Origin: Fastidiosipila sp.
GTDB lineage: Bacteria; Bacillota; Clostridia; Saccharofermentanales; DTU023
Assembly (NCBI GenBank): GCA_012837885.1
Contig: DUQI01000079.1
Coordinates: 1-36,918 of the forward strand
DNA length: 36,918 bases
Direction: 5' to 3'
Shown: piece after piece, positions 25,143 to 33,169 of the stretch
How positions within the stretch are numbered: position 1 is the first letter of the stretch
How the letters are laid out: each line of letters starts with the position of its first letter
Position numbers and translations under genes: made by a program
The notes under the pieces: generated by a model
Database searches by the model: none
The model's input: only the letters and a program-made list of their open reading frames with translations
What the model was told of the DNA's origin: nothing

Positions 25143-26888
25143 ATGAGCCAAGAAATTACGCTGGATACTTTAGCAAACAGGAACAACAGCCCCGTCGACG
25201 AACACGCCTCATATCATACGGTCGATGTGGACTACGCGCCCGATCCTCAGGTTATCGCGGACAAAGCGGCAAATATCGATCTATTGAGCAGTGAGAATAT
25301 CGCCTCGTACGGTGAGCAGTCTTATCGCGATGTGCTCGCCTACGGACAACGTCTGCTGGCACATGTACGTACGAACGCCTTCGCCGGCATCGATCAAAAG
25401 CTCGCGCAGTTGGCGAATGTCGTAAAACATTTGAACGTAGAGCAGATGAATGACGGCGGCGTGCTTGGACGCATCCCCTTCCTCAAATCACTTTCGGGCG
25501 GCATCCGCGCCTTCGAAAAACGTTTCGGACAGGCACTGGAGCAAAGTGCTCAGGCGGAAGCTGAATTAAATGAACTCGCCGTCGCGCTGAGAGAAGACAA
25601 GGCGGTTTACGACGAGCTTTTGAGCGCGAAGCGCCCGCTCGTCGCGCAGTTGGCTGTCGATATCGAAGCCGGCAGACAGACGCTTGAAAACGTACAAGGC
25701 GGTTCATTACCGCAGCTCGAAGCCGAAGCGGAAATGAGCGACGATGGTCAGGCGAAACATCTCGTGTCCAATTACCGTCGCCGCGTGACCGGATTTAACA
25801 GCCAAGTCGACGATCTCGACAACACGCAGAATGTGTTTTCGGAAATCGGCCCGCGCATCGTCAGTATTCAGGCAAACAACCTGCAGCTGGCCGACAAAAT
25901 CTCGCAGATTACGGGCAAAATCATTCCCTACTGGAAATCCCAGATCGCTTTGGCCGTCTCGATGGTCAAAGAGCAAGAGCTCCTGAAGCAAAAACGCGAA
26001 GAGATGAAGCGGATGCAAAAACAACACGGCGGCGAAGATTACGGTGCGGCGACGCATGCGGAAGATCTGCAGCTTGTCGACCTCGAAGCCGTGAAGAAGA
26101 TCAATAACAATCTGCTCGGCACGATAGACGATGCCGCGATGCTGCAAAGAGCCGGTCAAGCCGTACGTCTCGATACGGAAGCGACGCTCCTGCGTCTCGA
26201 CGGCCGCATCCGCCAGGCCATGATCTCGGCGGCGGCGTTCGGTGACGACCTGCAGCCGGAACCGGTGATCTCCGAAAAGCGCACTGATCTGGAAGCCGAT
26301 CTGGAAACAGAAGAAGCTTTTGCCGGTGATGATGCCTTGTTCGAAGATGACGATGTCGCAAGACTCGACGATCAGAAGGCGGAACCCGACGTCGACTGGG
26401 ACGTGAAAGAGACGGAAGAAGACGACGCATCGCAGTTACCGCTGCCTGACAGTGAACAATCGAACCCGCAGGAAGGCAGTAAAACACCGCCGCAGTATGG
26501 CACCTACGATTACAAACCGCGTCAGGGCGACTACGATAAGGTATTCGCCGGCAGTATCGATTTCGATAAAGAAAAACGTGGCGACGGCGCTTCGGTGGAA
26601 GAACTCGAGCATGGTCCTCAGGCAGTGGAATCGCTGCACGGTACGATCGAATCGACAATCCCCGGCGGCCACAAACTCGACTATGATCCGGGCGAGTATA
26701 CACAGCTCGATGGTGAGCGTCATCAAGACGACTGGCATCCGGATGAAGAGACTGCACAAGGCGACACCGGCGGCGGTTTTGAAGTAAAACCGGAGGAAGA
26801 ACCGACACCACATGACCATGAGACCGGAGGCGGTGAAGCACCCCCACCGGAGTGGCAGGATCATGAGTCGGATCACCAACCTAACTAA
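25143..26888 (+). CDS. TelA/KlaA-family protein with a long acidic C-terminal tail
   Basis: The 581-residue product has a TelA core (toxic anion resistance family) at about residues 70-380. It is rich in helices and coiled-coil stretches (QSAQAEAELNELAVALREDK), with the conserved NNLQLADKISQITGKIIPYWKSQIALAVS and NNNLLGTIDDAAMLQRAGQ. There is no signal peptide or membrane segment. Beyond about residue 385 the chain becomes a roughly 190-residue acidic, Gly/Pro-rich tail (ETEEAFAGDDALFEDDDVA; PHDHETGGGEAPPPEWQD) that should be disordered. Typical TelA proteins stop near 400 residues. The family is linked to tellurite resistance and envelope stress but has no defined reaction. No XpaC-like partner gene is adjacent. 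GGAGG lies 6 bases upstream of the start. Confidence 0.88.
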   Translation: MSQEITLDTLANRNNSPVDEHASYHTVDVDYAPDPQVIADKAANIDLLSSENIASYGEQSYRDVLAYGQRLLAHVRTNAFAGIDQKLAQLANVVKHLNVEQMNDGGVLGRIPFLKSLSGGIRAFEKRFGQALEQSAQAEAELNELAVALREDKAVYDELLSAKRPLVAQLAVDIEAGRQTLENVQGGSLPQLEAEAEMSDDGQAKHLVSNYRRRVTGFNSQVDDLDNTQNVFSEIGPRIVSIQANNLQLADKISQITGKIIPYWKSQIALAVSMVKEQELLKQKREEMKRMQKQHGGEDYGAATHAEDLQLVDLEAVKKINNNLLGTIDDAAMLQRAGQAVRLDTEATLLRLDGRIRQAMISAAAFGDDLQPEPVISEKRTDLEADLETEEAFAGDDALFEDDDVARLDDQKAEPDVDWDVKETEEDDASQLPLPDSEQSNPQEGSKTPPQYGTYDYKPRQGDYDKVFAGSIDFDKEKRGDGASVEELEHGPQAVESLHGTIESTIPGGHKLDYDPGEYTQLDGERHQDDWHPDEETAQGDTGGGFEVKPEEEPTPHDHETGGGEAPPPEWQDHESDHQPN

Positions 26889-26894
26889 ACAACT

Positions 26895-26925
26895 AAAAGT
26901 GGCGGCAAACCCGCCACTTTTTTTT
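26895..26925 (+). terminator. Rho-independent terminator after the TelA-family gene
   Basis: AAAAGTGGCGG (26895-26905) and CCGCCACTTTT (26911-26921) form an 11-bp stem around a five-base loop, and a run of T follows to 26925. Confidence 0.9.
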
Positions 26926-26958
26926 ACGTCTACACGCTTGACAAGGAGCCATATCTGA

Positions 26959-28320
26959 ATGAAGAAAACGTACGTACTCGACACCAATGTCATCATCGTC
27001 TCACCGCACGCCCTCCTCTCTTTTGAAGAAAACGAGGTCGTGTTGTCAGTCGTCGTCCTCGAAGAACTCGACTTTCTCAAAACGGAGCGCGGAGAATCCG
27101 GCGTCAACGCCAGACAGGCGATCCGCATTCTCGAAGCGTTGAGGCAAAAGGGCAGTCTGCAAGACGGCGTGATGCTGCCGGACGGCGGCACGCTGAGAGT
27201 CGAACTGAACTGTGAAGACGGGGACATGCCGGCAGGTTTCGGTGTGGAGAAAAATGACAACCGGCTACTTCGAATCTGTATGCATATCCAGAAGCAAGGT
27301 CACCCGACGATTCTCGTGACAAACGACATCGTACTCAGGATAAAGGCGCAGATGCTCGGTATCAAGGCGGAGGGATTCACGACCGACCAGGTGCCGCAGA
27401 CCGACGATCAGTATCGCGGCAGGCGTGAAGTATTCGTACCGGAATCGGCGATCCAGCACTTTTTCAAAGAGGGGATCGATCCTACTGTGATATATCAGGA
27501 TGAAGCGGAGGGGCCGTTCCAGGATCCGGTGCTAAACGAGTTCTTCCTGATCCGAAACGACTGTAATTTGAAACATACGGTACTCGGACGTTTCAACGGG
27601 AAGCGAATCGTCCCGCTCGAAACGTTGAACGCCACGCCGTTCGGCGTACAGCCGCGCAATGTCGGTCAGCGTTTTTTGCAAGAAGCGCTGATGGCCGGTG
27701 TCGATCAGGCACCGCTCGTCATCGTCAAGGGCATGGCCGGCACGGCGAAGACTTTCTATGCGTTGGCGGTCGGACTGGAAAAAACGATGGAACAAGACGG
27801 TATCTTCCGCCGCGTCATGGTCGTACGACCGAACACCCAGTTCGACGATGATATCGGTTTTCTACCGGGATCTGAACAAGAAAAGATCGCGCCGCTGATG
27901 CGACCGATCATCGATAACCTTGAGATTCTGGTCGATCGAAACGAGCATGAACGCTACAAGGATGAAAGAGAACTGCGCGGTAAAATCGAGGAGCTTTTTG
28001 ACCGCGGGATCATCACGTGTGAAGCGATGAACTTCATGCGCGGTCGCTCGATTACGAAAACGTATCTCGTGATTGACGAGGCCCAGAATCTGACACCGAA
28101 ACAAGCCAAAGGCATCTTGACCAGGGTCGCGAAGGGGACGAAGCTGATCTTGCTCGGAGATCCGATGCAGATTGACAATCCTCTGCTCGATGAGAGGACC
28201 AACGGCCTGGCTTATGCGTCAGAGCACATGAAAGGCAGCCCGCTCTGCTGGCAGGTGACGATGAATCCTGACGAATGCGAGCGCTCGAGTCTGGCCGCGG
28301 ATGCGATCTTGCGACTGTAG
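26959..28320 (+). CDS. PIN-PhoH fusion ATPase (YlaK type) with variant Walker A
   Basis: The 453-residue protein joins an N-terminal PIN nuclease domain to a PhoH ATPase domain. The PIN part shows YVLDTNVII (Asp8), SVVVLEELD (Glu35/Glu36), Asp100 in EKNDNR and Asp123 in VTNDIVL. The ATPase part has a Walker A at 258-265 reading GMAGTAKT, a Walker B in YLVIDEAQNLTP and the motif LILLGDPMQIDNP. Family members are thought to couple ATP-dependent RNA unwinding to PIN RNase activity. In the Walker A, Ala replaces the Gly before the catalytic Lys. AAGGAG lies 11 bases before ATG 26959. The gene's TAG abuts the stop of the convergent cysE, leaving no intergenic base. Confidence 0.93.
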   Translation: MKKTYVLDTNVIIVSPHALLSFEENEVVLSVVVLEELDFLKTERGESGVNARQAIRILEALRQKGSLQDGVMLPDGGTLRVELNCEDGDMPAGFGVEKNDNRLLRICMHIQKQGHPTILVTNDIVLRIKAQMLGIKAEGFTTDQVPQTDDQYRGRREVFVPESAIQHFFKEGIDPTVIYQDEAEGPFQDPVLNEFFLIRNDCNLKHTVLGRFNGKRIVPLETLNATPFGVQPRNVGQRFLQEALMAGVDQAPLVIVKGMAGTAKTFYALAVGLEKTMEQDGIFRRVMVVRPNTQFDDDIGFLPGSEQEKIAPLMRPIIDNLEILVDRNEHERYKDERELRGKIEELFDRGIITCEAMNFMRGRSITKTYLVIDEAQNLTPKQAKGILTRVAKGTKLILLGDPMQIDNPLLDERTNGLAYASEHMKGSPLCWQVTMNPDECERSSLAADAILRL

Positions 28321-29268
28321 CTAACCGACAAATCCGGAGATCTTCGCTCCCGGCGGGACGCTTTTCGTGATAAAGGCGTTACCTCCGATCACGGCGCCGT
28401 CACCGATCGTCGTATCACCGCCTAAAATCGTGGCGTTGGCATAAATTGTGACGTCGTTGCCGACGGTCGGATGGCGTTTGACGCCGGAGAGCGCCTGGCC
28501 GTCCCTGGTCGTAAGCGCACCGAGTGTCACCCCCTGATAGATCTTGCAGCGGTCACCGATCGTCGTCGTCTGACCGATGACAACCCCCGTCCCGTGATCG
28601 ATCATGAGGTATTCACCGATTGAAGCACCGGGCGAGATCTCGATCCCGGTACGGCTGTTTGCGTACTCACTCATCATGCGCGGCAAAAAGGGGACGCCGA
28701 GCTCGAACAGGCGGTTTGCGACCCGGTAGACGAAGATCGCAAACACGCCGGGATAAGAAAAGATGATCTCTTCCCTGCTGTTGGCGGCCGGATCCCCCTG
28801 ATATGTCGCCTCGATGTCTTTCATAATCTTCTCCCGCAACAGGGGGATGAAGTCCAAAAACTGTTCGACCGTCGCGAGCGCTTCCGAACGAAACCCGTCG
28901 GGACACCGCTCGACGGTGTCGCCGCTCTTTCGACAATGCTCAAACGCGTAGGCGATCTGCACCTGCACGAGCAGGCGTTTCGCTATTTTCCGCAGGCGAC
29001 CGACAATACGTCCGTTGGACGTCGCGAGCCGCGGTAATTCAGATCCGAAATAGCCGGGAAAGATAAGCTTTCTCAGATCACGCAGGATCTGTACGGCCAC
29101 ATCCTTGTCCGGCAATATGAGGTCGGTGGAGCAGGCATGCGTCAACGTCTCGGCGTCCGTTGCTTCGAGGCGTCCGGCGGTTGCGCGCAGCTTTGACTCG
29201 AGTGGAGCGAGCAACGAATCGTCTTTTGTGTTCTTATTCTTACTTATCTTCTTATTCATCTTCATCAT
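28321..29268 (-). CDS. cysE: Serine O-acetyltransferase (EpsC-type)
   Basis: The 315-residue protein acetylates serine with acetyl-CoA in the first step of cysteine synthesis. The C-terminal left-handed beta-helix reads IEISPGASIGEYLMIDHGTG (catalytic Asp/His), VVIGQTTTIGDRCKIYQGVT, KRHPTVGNDVTIYANATILG and GDGAVIGGNAFITKSVPPGA. A helical N-terminal region of about 190 residues makes it longer than E. coli CysE and fits the EpsC subgroup. The chain ends KISGFVG, without the C-terminal Ile that many CysE proteins use to dock into CysK. I chose ATG 29268, overlapping the end of cysK by 17 bases with AAGAG upstream; ATGs at 29265 and 29259 are alternatives. Confidence 0.9.
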   Translation of the reverse strand: MMKMNKKISKNKNTKDDSLLAPLESKLRATAGRLEATDAETLTHACSTDLILPDKDVAVQILRDLRKLIFPGYFGSELPRLATSNGRIVGRLRKIAKRLLVQVQIAYAFEHCRKSGDTVERCPDGFRSEALATVEQFLDFIPLLREKIMKDIEATYQGDPAANSREEIIFSYPGVFAIFVYRVANRLFELGVPFLPRMMSEYANSRTGIEISPGASIGEYLMIDHGTGVVIGQTTTIGDRCKIYQGVTLGALTTRDGQALSGVKRHPTVGNDVTIYANATILGGDTTIGDGAVIGGNAFITKSVPPGAKISGFVG

Positions 29269-30187
29269 CACTCTTAAACAGTCTGCCGGATAAATAGCGG
29301 TCACCTGAATCCGGCAAGATGGCGACCAGTGTCTTTCCGGACCATCTCCCAGTCTCTATCAGCTGGAGACAGGCATCAAGGGCGGCTCCGGATGAGATGC
29401 CGATCGAGATGCCCTCCGCCTTCATGAACGTCTTAGCGGCCGTGAAGGCCGACGCGGACGGGACACGTACGATTTCGTCGTAGATCGATGTGTCGAGTAC
29501 GGCCGGAATAAAGCCGGCGCCGATTCCCTGAATCTTATGCGGTGACGGTTCACCGCCGGAAAGCACCGGACTCTCCGCCGGCTCGACGGCCACGACATGT
29601 ACCCGGTGGCCGGCTTTTTTCAGAAAGCGTCCGACGCCGGTGATCGTGCCGCCGGTGCCAATGCCGGAGACGAAAACGTCGAACGGACCGCCCTCTGCCC
29701 AGAGTTCGGGACCAGTCACATCCTCATGCACCTGAGGGTTCGCCGGATTTTCAAACTGCATCGGCATATAGGACCCTTCGATTGACTCAAGTAGTGATCT
29801 GGCTTTGGCAATCGATCCTCTCATCCCTTCTTCGCCCGGTGTCAGTACGAGGTCGGCGCCGAGTCCGCGGAGCAGCGCTCGGCGCTCCATGCTCATCGTA
29901 TCCGGCATCGTTAAGATCACTTTATATCCTTTGGCGGCACCGACTGCAGCCAGACCGATCCCCGTATTGCCTGAGGTCGGCTCGATGATCGTCGCACCTG
30001 GTGTCAATTGGCCGGCGGCTTCCGCCGCTTCAATCATCGAAAGGGCGATGCGGTCTTTGACCGAACCGCTCAGATTGTATCCTTCAAGTTTGACCAAAAG
30101 ACGCACGTCATCGATACGTTCTGCCGCCAAAAAGCGGCTGGCCTCGATCAACGGCGTGTTGCCGATCAAGTCTGTCGTTCGTTTCAT
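29252..30187 (-). CDS. cysK: Cysteine synthase (O-acetylserine sulfhydrylase)
   Basis: The 311-residue PLP enzyme forms cysteine from O-acetylserine and sulfide. The PLP lysine is Lys44 in NLSGSVKDR, the substrate loop is PTSGNTGIGL, the phosphate loop is SGIGTGGTITGVG, and ISSGAALDA plus LPDSGDRYLS close the fold. The length and motifs suit CysK more than cystathionine beta-synthase, since no CBS domain follows. The start overlaps the stop of maf by four bases (ATGA). The 3' end overlaps the start of cysE, giving a compact maf-cysK-cysE set in which both cysteine-synthesis steps are translationally linked. No T-box or other leader regulation is visible upstream. Confidence 0.95.
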   Translation of the reverse strand: MKRTTDLIGNTPLIEASRFLAAERIDDVRLLVKLEGYNLSGSVKDRIALSMIEAAEAAGQLTPGATIIEPTSGNTGIGLAAVGAAKGYKVILTMPDTMSMERRALLRGLGADLVLTPGEEGMRGSIAKARSLLESIEGSYMPMQFENPANPQVHEDVTGPELWAEGGPFDVFVSGIGTGGTITGVGRFLKKAGHRVHVVAVEPAESPVLSGGEPSPHKIQGIGAGFIPAVLDTSIYDEIVRVPSASAFTAAKTFMKAEGISIGISSGAALDACLQLIETGRWSGKTLVAILPDSGDRYLSGRLFKSDDEDE

Positions 30188-30798
30188 AAGGTCTCCTCAA
30201 ACGCGGCGAGTAGTCGCCAGAATGTGGCGAGCGGAAAACCGACGACGTTGTAGTAATCGCCTTCGATCCGTTCCACTAAAAGCGCTCCGAAATCCTGTAT
30301 GCCGTAAGCGCCCGCCTTATCGAGCGGTACGCCGCTGTCGGCGTAGGTGTTGACCAGCGTCTCCATCTCGTCGGACCAGGGGTAAAACGTGACATCGGTG
30401 CGTACCGCGTCAGATAACAAATGGCCGTTAGAGATCAAACAAAGACCGGTGTACACCTGATGCGTTTTACCCGAGAGCATACGGAGCATGCGCTTTGCAT
30501 CGCTCTCATCTTCCGGCTTACCGAAGCAGCGACCTTCGACTACCACGATCGTGTCGGCGCCGCAGACGATTCGGCCGGGAAAGCGCGAAGCGACTTCCTT
30601 CGCTTTCGACTCGGCGAGCTGGCAGCAGATCTCACGCGCGCGTGCTTCATCGATGATTTCGTCGGACGAAAAGAGCACCGGCTCTTCGGATCTGGCAGGC
30701 ATCACGACATGGTCGATGCCGACCATCTTGAGCAGTGCCGTGCGCCGCGGTGATTTACTTGCTAACACTAGGTTCGGTTTACCTGTACGATTTCTCAT
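30184..30798 (-). CDS. maf: Maf-family nucleoside triphosphate pyrophosphatase
   Basis: The 204-residue protein has the Maf/HAM1 fold: LVLASKSPRRTALL near the N-terminus, CGADTIVVVEGRCFGKP in the centre, GKTHQVYTGLCL, GVPLDKAGAYGIQDFGA and IEGDYYNVVGFPL near the end. Maf proteins hydrolyse non-canonical or pyrimidine NTPs and affect septum formation. I chose ATG 30798 because the family begins only a few residues before LVLASKSPRR. An earlier ATG at 30864 would add 22 odd hydrophobic residues. There is no Shine-Dalgarno sequence, and a TATACT box lies 7 bases upstream, so the gene may be leaderless. It leads the cysK-cysE set by a 4-base overlap. Confidence 0.9.
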   Translation of the reverse strand: MRNRTGKPNLVLASKSPRRTALLKMVGIDHVVMPARSEEPVLFSSDEIIDEARAREICCQLAESKAKEVASRFPGRIVCGADTIVVVEGRCFGKPEDESDAKRMLRMLSGKTHQVYTGLCLISNGHLLSDAVRTDVTFYPWSDEMETLVNTYADSGVPLDKAGAYGIQDFGALLVERIEGDYYNVVGFPLATFWRLLAAFEETL

Positions 30799-30895
30799 GC
30801 CGAACAGTATACAGACAAATATTGACCGACACAGTATGCCGGCCATAATGAAACATTTCGACATGAATCCGCATGCTTCCCTAGCGCCAGGCCTG

Positions 30896-30935
30896 CCAAA
30901 AAAGAAAAAGCCCGGTGCGAAAACGCAAACCGGGC
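30896..30935 (-). terminator. Rho-independent terminator for the flavoprotein gene
   Basis: On the minus strand GCCCGGT (from 30935) pairs with ACCGGGC (ending 30910), with an inner GCG/CGC pair and an AAAA-type loop. A T-rich run follows on that strand (30909 down to about 30896). It lies 70 bases past the stop of the flavoprotein gene. Confidence 0.85.
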
Positions 30936-30946
30936 GATGAGGGGAA

Positions 30947-30964
30947 GGCCGGCCAGCGCCGGCC
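30947..30964. other. GC-rich hairpin next to the terminator
   Basis: GGCCGGC (30947-30953) and GCCGGCC (30958-30964) pair across the loop CAGC. It lies between the flavoprotein stop and the terminator on the same transcript and could stabilise the 3' end or add to termination. Confidence 0.45.
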
Positions 30965-31004
30965 CTCTGCTCACTTACGTTTTTTTGTCACGAATAATCC
31001 GTGA

Positions 31005-32924
31005 TTACTCAGCCGGTACGAAATCCGGCACTTCACCTGTGACGGCGACTTCCGCGGCGATGTAGCCGTGGACCAGGGCGTCCGGTGTGGCGTTCGAACC
31101 GAGGCGGTTCGTTCCGTGCACACCACCGGCCACTTCACCGGCAGCGTACAGACCGGGGATGATTTCATTCCACATGTCTTGCACTTCAGCGCGCGGCGTG
31201 ATCGCGAGACCACCCATCGTGTGGTGAGCCGACGGCCACTGCGGGATGGCGTAGAACGGGCCTTCTTCGATCGTCATCATGACGCCCGAGTCGATCCGTT
31301 TTCCGAAATCGGGATCCTCACCGTTTTCGACGTAGCCATTATGCGTTTCGATCGTCTTGGCCAGCGTAGCCGGATCGATCTCTACCTTGTTATCCATGTA
31401 GGTTCTGGCGTTGATTTCTTCCGCCAGTGCCTCGAGGGAATCGGCTTTGAAGATGCGGTCGGCATCGATACCGTTTTGCAGCTGCTCTTCAGTGATGAAG
31501 CCGCCTTCGTCGACAATCTTTTGTCCGAGGATACAGAATGTCGGGAAGCCTCCGGACTGCTGCGCTGCCATCGAGCAAACGTCACGACGTTCACCTTCGT
31601 TGACGTAGCGCTCGCCCTTGTAGTCGACATAAACGACACCGGCAGACGGACCGGAGAACGGGATGACGGCTGTGGCGTCCAAGACACCGTTATTCGGATT
31701 GGCAAACGGATACAACTGGATGTAGGACATCTGGAGCGTGTTCGCACCGATCTCCTGCGCCATCGAGATGGCTTCACCGGTCGCACCGACGTGGTTCGTG
31801 GTCGGCACGTCCTCGGTCAAGGTCGGCACGTGCTTGGAGCGCATCTCGACGTTACCGGAGAAACCGCCGGTCGCCAGGATAACACCCTTCAAGGCACGGA
31901 TGTTTTTCTCATTGCCTTCGGCATCCGTGACACGAATACCGACGACGCGGCCGTCACCGTCTTGTTCACGGTAGATGCCCGTCATTTTTGTGTTCAGCAG
32001 GACTTCCGCGTCGGTCTTATCGAGCATCTCTTTTTGGACGCGCGTGATGTCGCCGCCGATGCCGTTGATCGTGGTGTACGTACGGTAACCGTAGTGGCCG
32101 CCCGGACGCGTAATCGACTCACGCAGCTCGAGGCCGGCATCGATCAATTTGTCGAGATAGACAGGCGAACCGTAGACCAGATTCTTGATCAATTTGGGAT
32201 CACCCATGTAGTCACCACCGACGATCGTGTCTTCGATGTGTTTTTCTGCCGTATCCGGTTCCAGATTCAGCTTCTCATAGAGTTCGTCGGCAATTTTGCT
32301 GGTGTAGGAAGCGTAGACGCCACCATTGATCTGAGAGTTACCTCCCAGGACCGGCATTTTCTCGACGAGAACGGTGGAAGCACCGAGCGTAGCGGCGTGT
32401 TCTGCAGCCGCGAGACCGGCAAACCCACCACCGACCACGACGATGTCATATTCGGAGTCAAACGTTTCGGGAACCGCGAGTCCGCCCATCTGAGGACGTG
32501 TCACGTCGTTCTCGTCGTCTTCAGGGTCTTTAGCGAGACGGAAGTCGTCCGGATTGCCACCGGCTTCTTCAATGGCTTTCGCCACGGCCGCCAAAATACC
32601 TTCACCGGTAATCGTCGCACCTGTGACCAAGTCGATGCTCAAGCTGTTTGCTTCAACAATTCTTCCTGGCACTGTCTCGAGGGCTGCGTCCGATACGCCG
32701 GGCGTCTCTTCATGCGAGACAATCTCAACAGCTTCGATCGCGTCTTCCGACAGCGTGACTTTGACCACCATGCCGGGGGCGTGTGCATCGACTTCCACTG
32801 TATATTCACCCGGTGTGAGCGGGGCTTTTTCTTCGGTTTCGGCCGCGGTTCCGATGACCGGCATAACGGCGAAAGCGAGAAGCAAAGCGAGTACACTTGT
32901 TAGAATGCTTTTCAGTTTTTTCAT
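31005..32924 (-). CDS. Secreted flavinylated FAD-dependent reductase (fumarate reductase/flavocytochrome c-like)
   Basis: The 639-residue protein starts with a signal peptide (MKKLKSILTSVLALLLAFAV, cleavage near GTAA). An FMN-binding domain follows (about 35-120) with DLVTGATIT (98-106), the motif where ApbE-type transferases attach FMN to the last Thr (Thr106). From about residue 158 comes a fumarate-reductase-like FAD domain: IVVVGGGFAGLAAAEHA, VLGGNSQINGG, ILATGGFSGN, HHTMGGLAI and GGVHGTNRLGSNA. These last motifs hold the His and Arg that act on unsaturated acids in relatives. No CxxCH heme site is present. It probably reduces an unsaturated compound outside the membrane; the substrate is unknown. 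AAGGAGG lies 5 bases before ATG 32924. Confidence 0.93.
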   Translation of the reverse strand: MKKLKSILTSVLALLLAFAVMPVIGTAAETEEKAPLTPGEYTVEVDAHAPGMVVKVTLSEDAIEAVEIVSHEETPGVSDAALETVPGRIVEANSLSIDLVTGATITGEGILAAVAKAIEEAGGNPDDFRLAKDPEDDENDVTRPQMGGLAVPETFDSEYDIVVVGGGFAGLAAAEHAATLGASTVLVEKMPVLGGNSQINGGVYASYTSKIADELYEKLNLEPDTAEKHIEDTIVGGDYMGDPKLIKNLVYGSPVYLDKLIDAGLELRESITRPGGHYGYRTYTTINGIGGDITRVQKEMLDKTDAEVLLNTKMTGIYREQDGDGRVVGIRVTDAEGNEKNIRALKGVILATGGFSGNVEMRSKHVPTLTEDVPTTNHVGATGEAISMAQEIGANTLQMSYIQLYPFANPNNGVLDATAVIPFSGPSAGVVYVDYKGERYVNEGERRDVCSMAAQQSGGFPTFCILGQKIVDEGGFITEEQLQNGIDADRIFKADSLEALAEEINARTYMDNKVEIDPATLAKTIETHNGYVENGEDPDFGKRIDSGVMMTIEEGPFYAIPQWPSAHHTMGGLAITPRAEVQDMWNEIIPGLYAAGEVAGGVHGTNRLGSNATPDALVHGYIAAEVAVTGEVPDFVPAE

Positions 32925-33027
32925 TAGATCCTCCTTCGTAAAATCAACCACATGGCGACATTAGCGACTAGTTTTCTGGTGTCTTCATGTGGCTGTCAGT
33001 CACAACTGATAATTGACCGACCCGCCA

Positions 33028-33056
33028 ATCCTAAAACGTTTTAGCACGCTCGTCAA
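33028..33056 (-). promoter_or_regulatory. Promoter of the flavoprotein gene
   Basis: On the minus strand TTGACG (plus 33051-33056) and TAGGAT (plus 33028-33033) are separated by exactly 17 bases. Predicted transcription starts near 33021, about 97 bases upstream of ATG 32924. A 14-base palindrome overlaps the spacer and the upstream half of the -10 box. Confidence 0.6.
33031..33044. promoter_or_regulatory. Palindrome CTAAAACGTTTTAG, candidate LacI-type operator
   Basis: This perfect 14-base palindrome has the central CG pair typical of LacI-family operators. It lies inside the spacer of the flavoprotein promoter and touches its -10 box, so a bound repressor would block RNA polymerase. The repressor is not encoded in this window. 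It may also affect the divergent NusG-II gene. Confidence 0.55.
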
Positions 33057-33169
33057 GGCACTACTAAGCAGCACTTTTCCGGTCGCATAATATGGCAAAA
33101 ACTCAAATAAAAAGATCGCATAGAAATAAAGCGGTTGCCTATGTCGGATAACTCGCTTAGGATATCTGC

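Noticed and set aside
31068-32903. Long open frame opposite the flavoprotein gene
   Set aside because: Its sequence is low-information Arg/Val/Asp-rich antisense translation, while the minus strand encodes a full reductase.
31005-32924. Flavocytochrome with heme domain
   Set aside because: No CxxCH motif is present; only FMN- and FAD-binding domains are seen.
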